Shown here piece after piece: positions 58,711-64,000 of a stretch of DNA of 64,000 nt. A program made the position numbers and the translations under genes. The notes under the pieces are model-generated. The model did not search any database. It was not told where the DNA came from and saw nothing but the letters and a program-made list of their open reading frames with translations. Position 1 is the stretch's first letter; each line of letters begins with the position of its first letter. This DNA is from Poseidonocella sp. HB161398 (GTDB lineage: Bacteria; Pseudomonadota; Alphaproteobacteria; Rhodobacterales; Rhodobacteraceae), in the NCBI RefSeq assembly GCF_005870025.1, contig NZ_VATA01000028.1, forward strand, positions 23,281 to 87,280, written 5' to 3'.

Positions 58711-58743
58711 AAGCCTGCCGCGTTCCCCCGCGGCAGGCTTTTT
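58711..58743 (+). terminator. Intrinsic terminator after the flavodoxin gene
   Basis: AAGCCTGCCGCG / CGCGGCAGGCTT with a TTCCCC loop followed by TTT, 27 bases after the stop. Strong. Confidence 0.9.
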
Positions 58744-58797
58744 CCGTTCCGCTTCCGTTTCGCCGGGGCCGCGGCGCGGGAAAAATCCGCCCGGCGA

Positions 58798-58824
58798 TGT
58801 CACATCGCGCCGCCCTGTCCGGTC
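58798..58824 (+). promoter_or_regulatory. ECF41-type promoter
   Basis: TGTCACA (58798-58804), 16 bases, then GGTC (58821-58824). ECF41 sigma factors recognise TGTCACA at -35 and CGTC at -10; only one base differs. It is 45 bases upstream of the ABM gene that is coupled to an ECF41 sigma gene, as expected of autoregulation. Confidence 0.75.
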
Positions 58825-58869
58825 ATCCCTGCAGTCCATGCCGAAAGGCGCTGCTCAGGAGAGACCCCG

Positions 58870-59216
58870 ATGACCCGTCCCGGAACCGCAACCATCACCG
58901 CCGCCGCCGCGCCGCTGGCGCTCGTCAATGTCTACGAGGTCGACCCGGCGCAGCAGGCGGCGCTCTGCGCTCTGCTGTCGGAGCAGACCGAGGCGGTGCT
59001 GCGCCATGTGCCGGGCTTCGTCTCGGCGAGCTACCATGCGAGCCTCGACGGGACGAAAGTGGTAAACTACGCCCAGTGGCGAGGGCAGGAGGAGTTTGCG
59101 GCCTTCATGGCGGATCCGGACAACCGTGCGCAGCTGGCGCGTTTCGCGGCACTGGCGCGGAGCGTCTCTCCGGTGCTCTGCCGCGTGACCGCGGTCCATG
59201 CCGCCCCGGCGGGCTG

Positions 59217-59217
<1 letters not shown>
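58870..59217 (+). CDS. Antibiotic biosynthesis monooxygenase (ABM) domain protein
   Basis: 115 residues with one ABM ferredoxin-like domain (about 17-95): ALVNVYEVDPAQQAALCALL, VPGFVSASYHASLDGTKVVN, YAQWRGQEEFAAFM. Such proteins oxidise aromatic/quinone-like compounds or degrade heme, without a classical cofactor. CAGGAGAG precedes the ATG. Its stop overlaps the sigma-factor start (TGATG), so both are made from one mRNA under the ECF41-type promoter. Confidence 0.85.
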
Positions 59218-62027
<2,810 letters not shown>

Positions 62028-62133
62028 CCAAGTTCCCGGAAAATAACGGAATAAGCTACCGTACGCATTAAAGCTTTTTTTCCGTATTCTGACGACATTC
62101 CCTTCATGTGCAATTTATCATGGAGGGTATTTT

Positions 62134-62631
62134 ATGAGTGTGCACCCCGGACTGGGCGAGGCGCAGGAAAAGGGCTTCATCACGGCCTACCTGGACTCGC
62201 TGGCCCTGGTGGAGAGGCTGCACCGGCTGCTGCTGGACGTGATCAAGGATGAGTTCGAACGAGTCGGCATTCTGGAGATCAACGCCGTGCAGGCGCTGCT
62301 CCTGTTCAATATCGGCGACAACGAGGTAACGGCCGGGGAACTGAAGTCCCGCGGCTACTACCAGGGCTCGAACGTGTCCTACAATCTCAAGAAGCTGGTG
62401 GAGATGGGCTACATGCACCATCAGCGCTGCGAGATCGACCGGCGCTCCGTGCGGGTCCGGCTCACCGACAACGGCAAGCAGATCCGCGACATCGTCGAGG
62501 ACCTCTTCCAGCGCCACGCCGAAGGGCTGGAGGCCCGCGGCATCCTGGGTCCCGACGGGATCAACGACATCAACTCGTCGCTCCGCCGGGTGGAGCGGTA
62601 CTGGTCCGACCAGATCCGCTACATCTACTGA
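62134..62631 (+). CDS. ldtR: LdtR-type MarR-family regulator
   Basis: 165 residues: VERLHRLLLDVIKDEFERVG, EINAVQALLLFNIGDNEVTA, winged helix GYYQGSNVSYNLKKLVEMGY and RRSVRVRLTDNGKQIRDIV. This close MarR relative is conserved in alphaproteobacteria; in Liberibacter LdtR controls an L,D-transpeptidase and osmotic tolerance. GGAGGG precedes the ATG at 62134. The upstream 62028-62133 is strikingly AT-rich (CATTAAAGCTTTTTTTCC) and surely holds its promoter. Confidence 0.88.
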   Translation: MSVHPGLGEAQEKGFITAYLDSLALVERLHRLLLDVIKDEFERVGILEINAVQALLLFNIGDNEVTAGELKSRGYYQGSNVSYNLKKLVEMGYMHHQRCEIDRRSVRVRLTDNGKQIRDIVEDLFQRHAEGLEARGILGPDGINDINSSLRRVERYWSDQIRYIY

Positions 62632-63247
62632 CTGCTTTCGAAGCGATCCGCGCTTCAGGCAAGACCGCCACTGGGAAAATCCTCCGGTGTCGAGAATGGC
62701 AGAAGGCCATGGGGGCAGGACCCCGACCGCGCGGCTCCCGCGCCCGTTTCCGAGCGAAACGCCTCTGATCTCCAAAAATCCGTCTCTTCCGTAATTCCGC
62801 CGACCGCATCTGCGCGCCTGCCGGCACTGTCCCGCATCGGGACTGCAGCATCCGCGAAGCGCAGGCCCGTCCGTCGGCGTCCCTCCGTCTGGGACAGCCG
62901 AAATGCGCGCGATCGCGCTCCGGGACGCATCCGTCCGCGGGGCCAGCCGCGACTCGCCCAGCCGTCTGCCCAGGCCAGTCCGCACAGGGCCTGGCAGCGG
63001 CCGCGAAGCGCTCCCGTGGGCCGGTGCGCGTCCCAGGTGACAGCCGCGATGCGTGCGGCCACGCGCGGAGGGCGATCCGCACAGGGCAGGCAGACACTGC
63101 GAAACCCATCCTTGCGCAGGTCTCCGGTCTGCGCAGGGGCGCGCTTGCTCGTGGGGCCCTCCGCCCATGCGCTAACAACGGTTCGCCCGGGGTGGCCAGA
63201 GGCCGTGAAGCGCATCCACGCCGCTGACGAGCGTCCGTTGCGGGCTA
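62632..63247. other. No recognisable gene
   Basis: GC-rich, with open frames on both strands that lack ribosome binding sites and motifs. Nothing identified. Confidence 0.5.
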
Positions 63248-64000
63248 GGCCTTGTTGACAAAAGGGAGTCACAACCGAGCGCTTCCGTGAGTCAAGATCA
63301 CCGCCATGACGGAGGCGACCTTGGCGTGGAACCTGTGTCCGATGCGGGATGGCGGTTCTTCGAGCATTTCATCGCCGCCATCCGCGCCCCGAACGGGCGC
63401 AAGCCAGTTGATCATCGCCTTGTTCTGGATGGCATATTCTGGAGTGAGGCGTGAATGTGCCACTGGTTCGAGAATCGCGCCGAACACGGACCGGTGCCCC
63501 GTGGCGCGACCTGCCCGGCGAGTTCCGAAAATGGGGGTCCGTCTACCGCCAGTTCCGGCGCTGGAATGAGCCATCCGCGCCATCGGTCCGAGCGCGATGG
63601 CGAATGCCGGACTATGGGAGACCATGCTCCTGTTTCTCAACGATAGCGACCTCGTGCCCGCCCGGCTCCAGATGATCGACAATGAGGCGCAAGCGCCACT
63701 GGTCCGAGCGCAGCGCCGAATGGTGATCCGCGCCCGTCAGCAGGCAGCGGGCGCGAAAGGGGGACTCGGAAAGAAGGTTTCGGCCGTTCTCGACTGTCCG
63801 GCGGGAAAACGGTCCCCCGGATCGTTTTCTGATCCGCCTTCCACTTCACGACCAGGATCCATCTCCGGATGAATGGCGCGGGACTGCCGATGCGCAGCGA
63901 GATCACAGGCGGCGAGACGGCGGACATCAAGGGGTTCGACCTGGTAATGCCGCAGGATCTGCCGGAGCCTGAATATTTCCTCGCCGACAAGGGCTATGAT
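63248..64000 (+). mobile_element. Decayed IS5-family transposase, 5' part (runs off the window)
   Basis: A possible left end GGCCTTGTTGACAAAA (63248-63263) precedes plus-strand fragments in order: WRFFEHFIAAIRAPNGRKPV, VDHRLVLDGIFWSEA (stop), GAPWRDLPGEFRKWGSVYRQ (about 63495), FRRWNEP, ARLQMIDN, AAGAKGGLGKK, then IHLRMNGAGLPMRSEITGGE, FDLVMPQDLPEPEYFLADKG and YD at the edge. Frameshifts at about 63450 and 63600-63850 break it. Catalytic region and 3' end lie outside the window. Confidence 0.85.

Overview
The window is very GC-rich chromosomal DNA of an alphaproteobacterium, most likely a member of the Rhodobacterales (Rhodobacteraceae/Paracoccaceae). The pointers are an FdxE-type ferredoxin, a SAM-II riboswitch in front of metZ, a GTTC-N7-GTTC LexA operator, separate MnmD and MnmC2-like genes, an LdtR-type regulator and an sseA/smpB neighbourhood. 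I see no tRNA, rRNA, CRISPR array or intact prophage. Most genes are ordinary housekeeping genes with good ribosome binding sites; they are separated by islands of badly decayed insertion sequences.

Layout. 1-4685: rpsF-rpsR-rplI (minus), a YceI protein, MgtE, a LexA-controlled orphan C-terminal piece of DnaE2, ferredoxin, and a small secreted protein. 4686-6652: no intact gene; debris of an IS5-type transposase and a tandem repeat of about 100 bp. 6653-13440: xseA, a small Cys protein, purD, ftsY, an MgtC-like protein, a DMT transporter and yciB. 13447-18675: a GST, then a minus-strand uraD-dctP-dctQ-dctM operon facing a divergent LysR regulator across two palindromes. 18801-22835: SAM-II riboswitch-metZ-GNAT, a sulfotransferase and folE2. 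23072-32838: trkH, pheT, an RND efflux pair and a DegT-type aminotransferase. 32911-37185: glnK-amtB and a PBP1A. 37187-43352: copies of a gene tail, an aminotransferase-like protein lacking the PLP lysine, sseA, an AraC/SDR divergent pair, smpB and an unknown gene.

43421-49219: a GH19 endolysin-like gene followed by nearly 5 kb of IS graveyard (one IS5-type and two IS3-type transposase pseudogenes) ending in a GAGGGC hexamer array. 49220-62631: trmO-dapA, a lytic transglycosylase, an EamA transporter, the divergent mnmD / mnmC2-like pair, ppk2, a MATE pump, a WrbA-like flavoprotein, an ABM monooxygenase with an ECF41 sigma factor behind a matching ECF41-type promoter, aatA, an XRE regulator, sdhE and ldtR. 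62632-64000: silent DNA, then another decayed IS5-type transposase running off the end.

The points most worth following are the SOS-box/DnaE2 remnant, the catalytically dead-looking aminotransferase beside sseA with its reiterated tail, the self-contained ECF41 module, and the uraD-TRAP operon, which suggests uptake of a purine-derived or ureide-like compound. I did not find a convincing wholly new multi-gene system.
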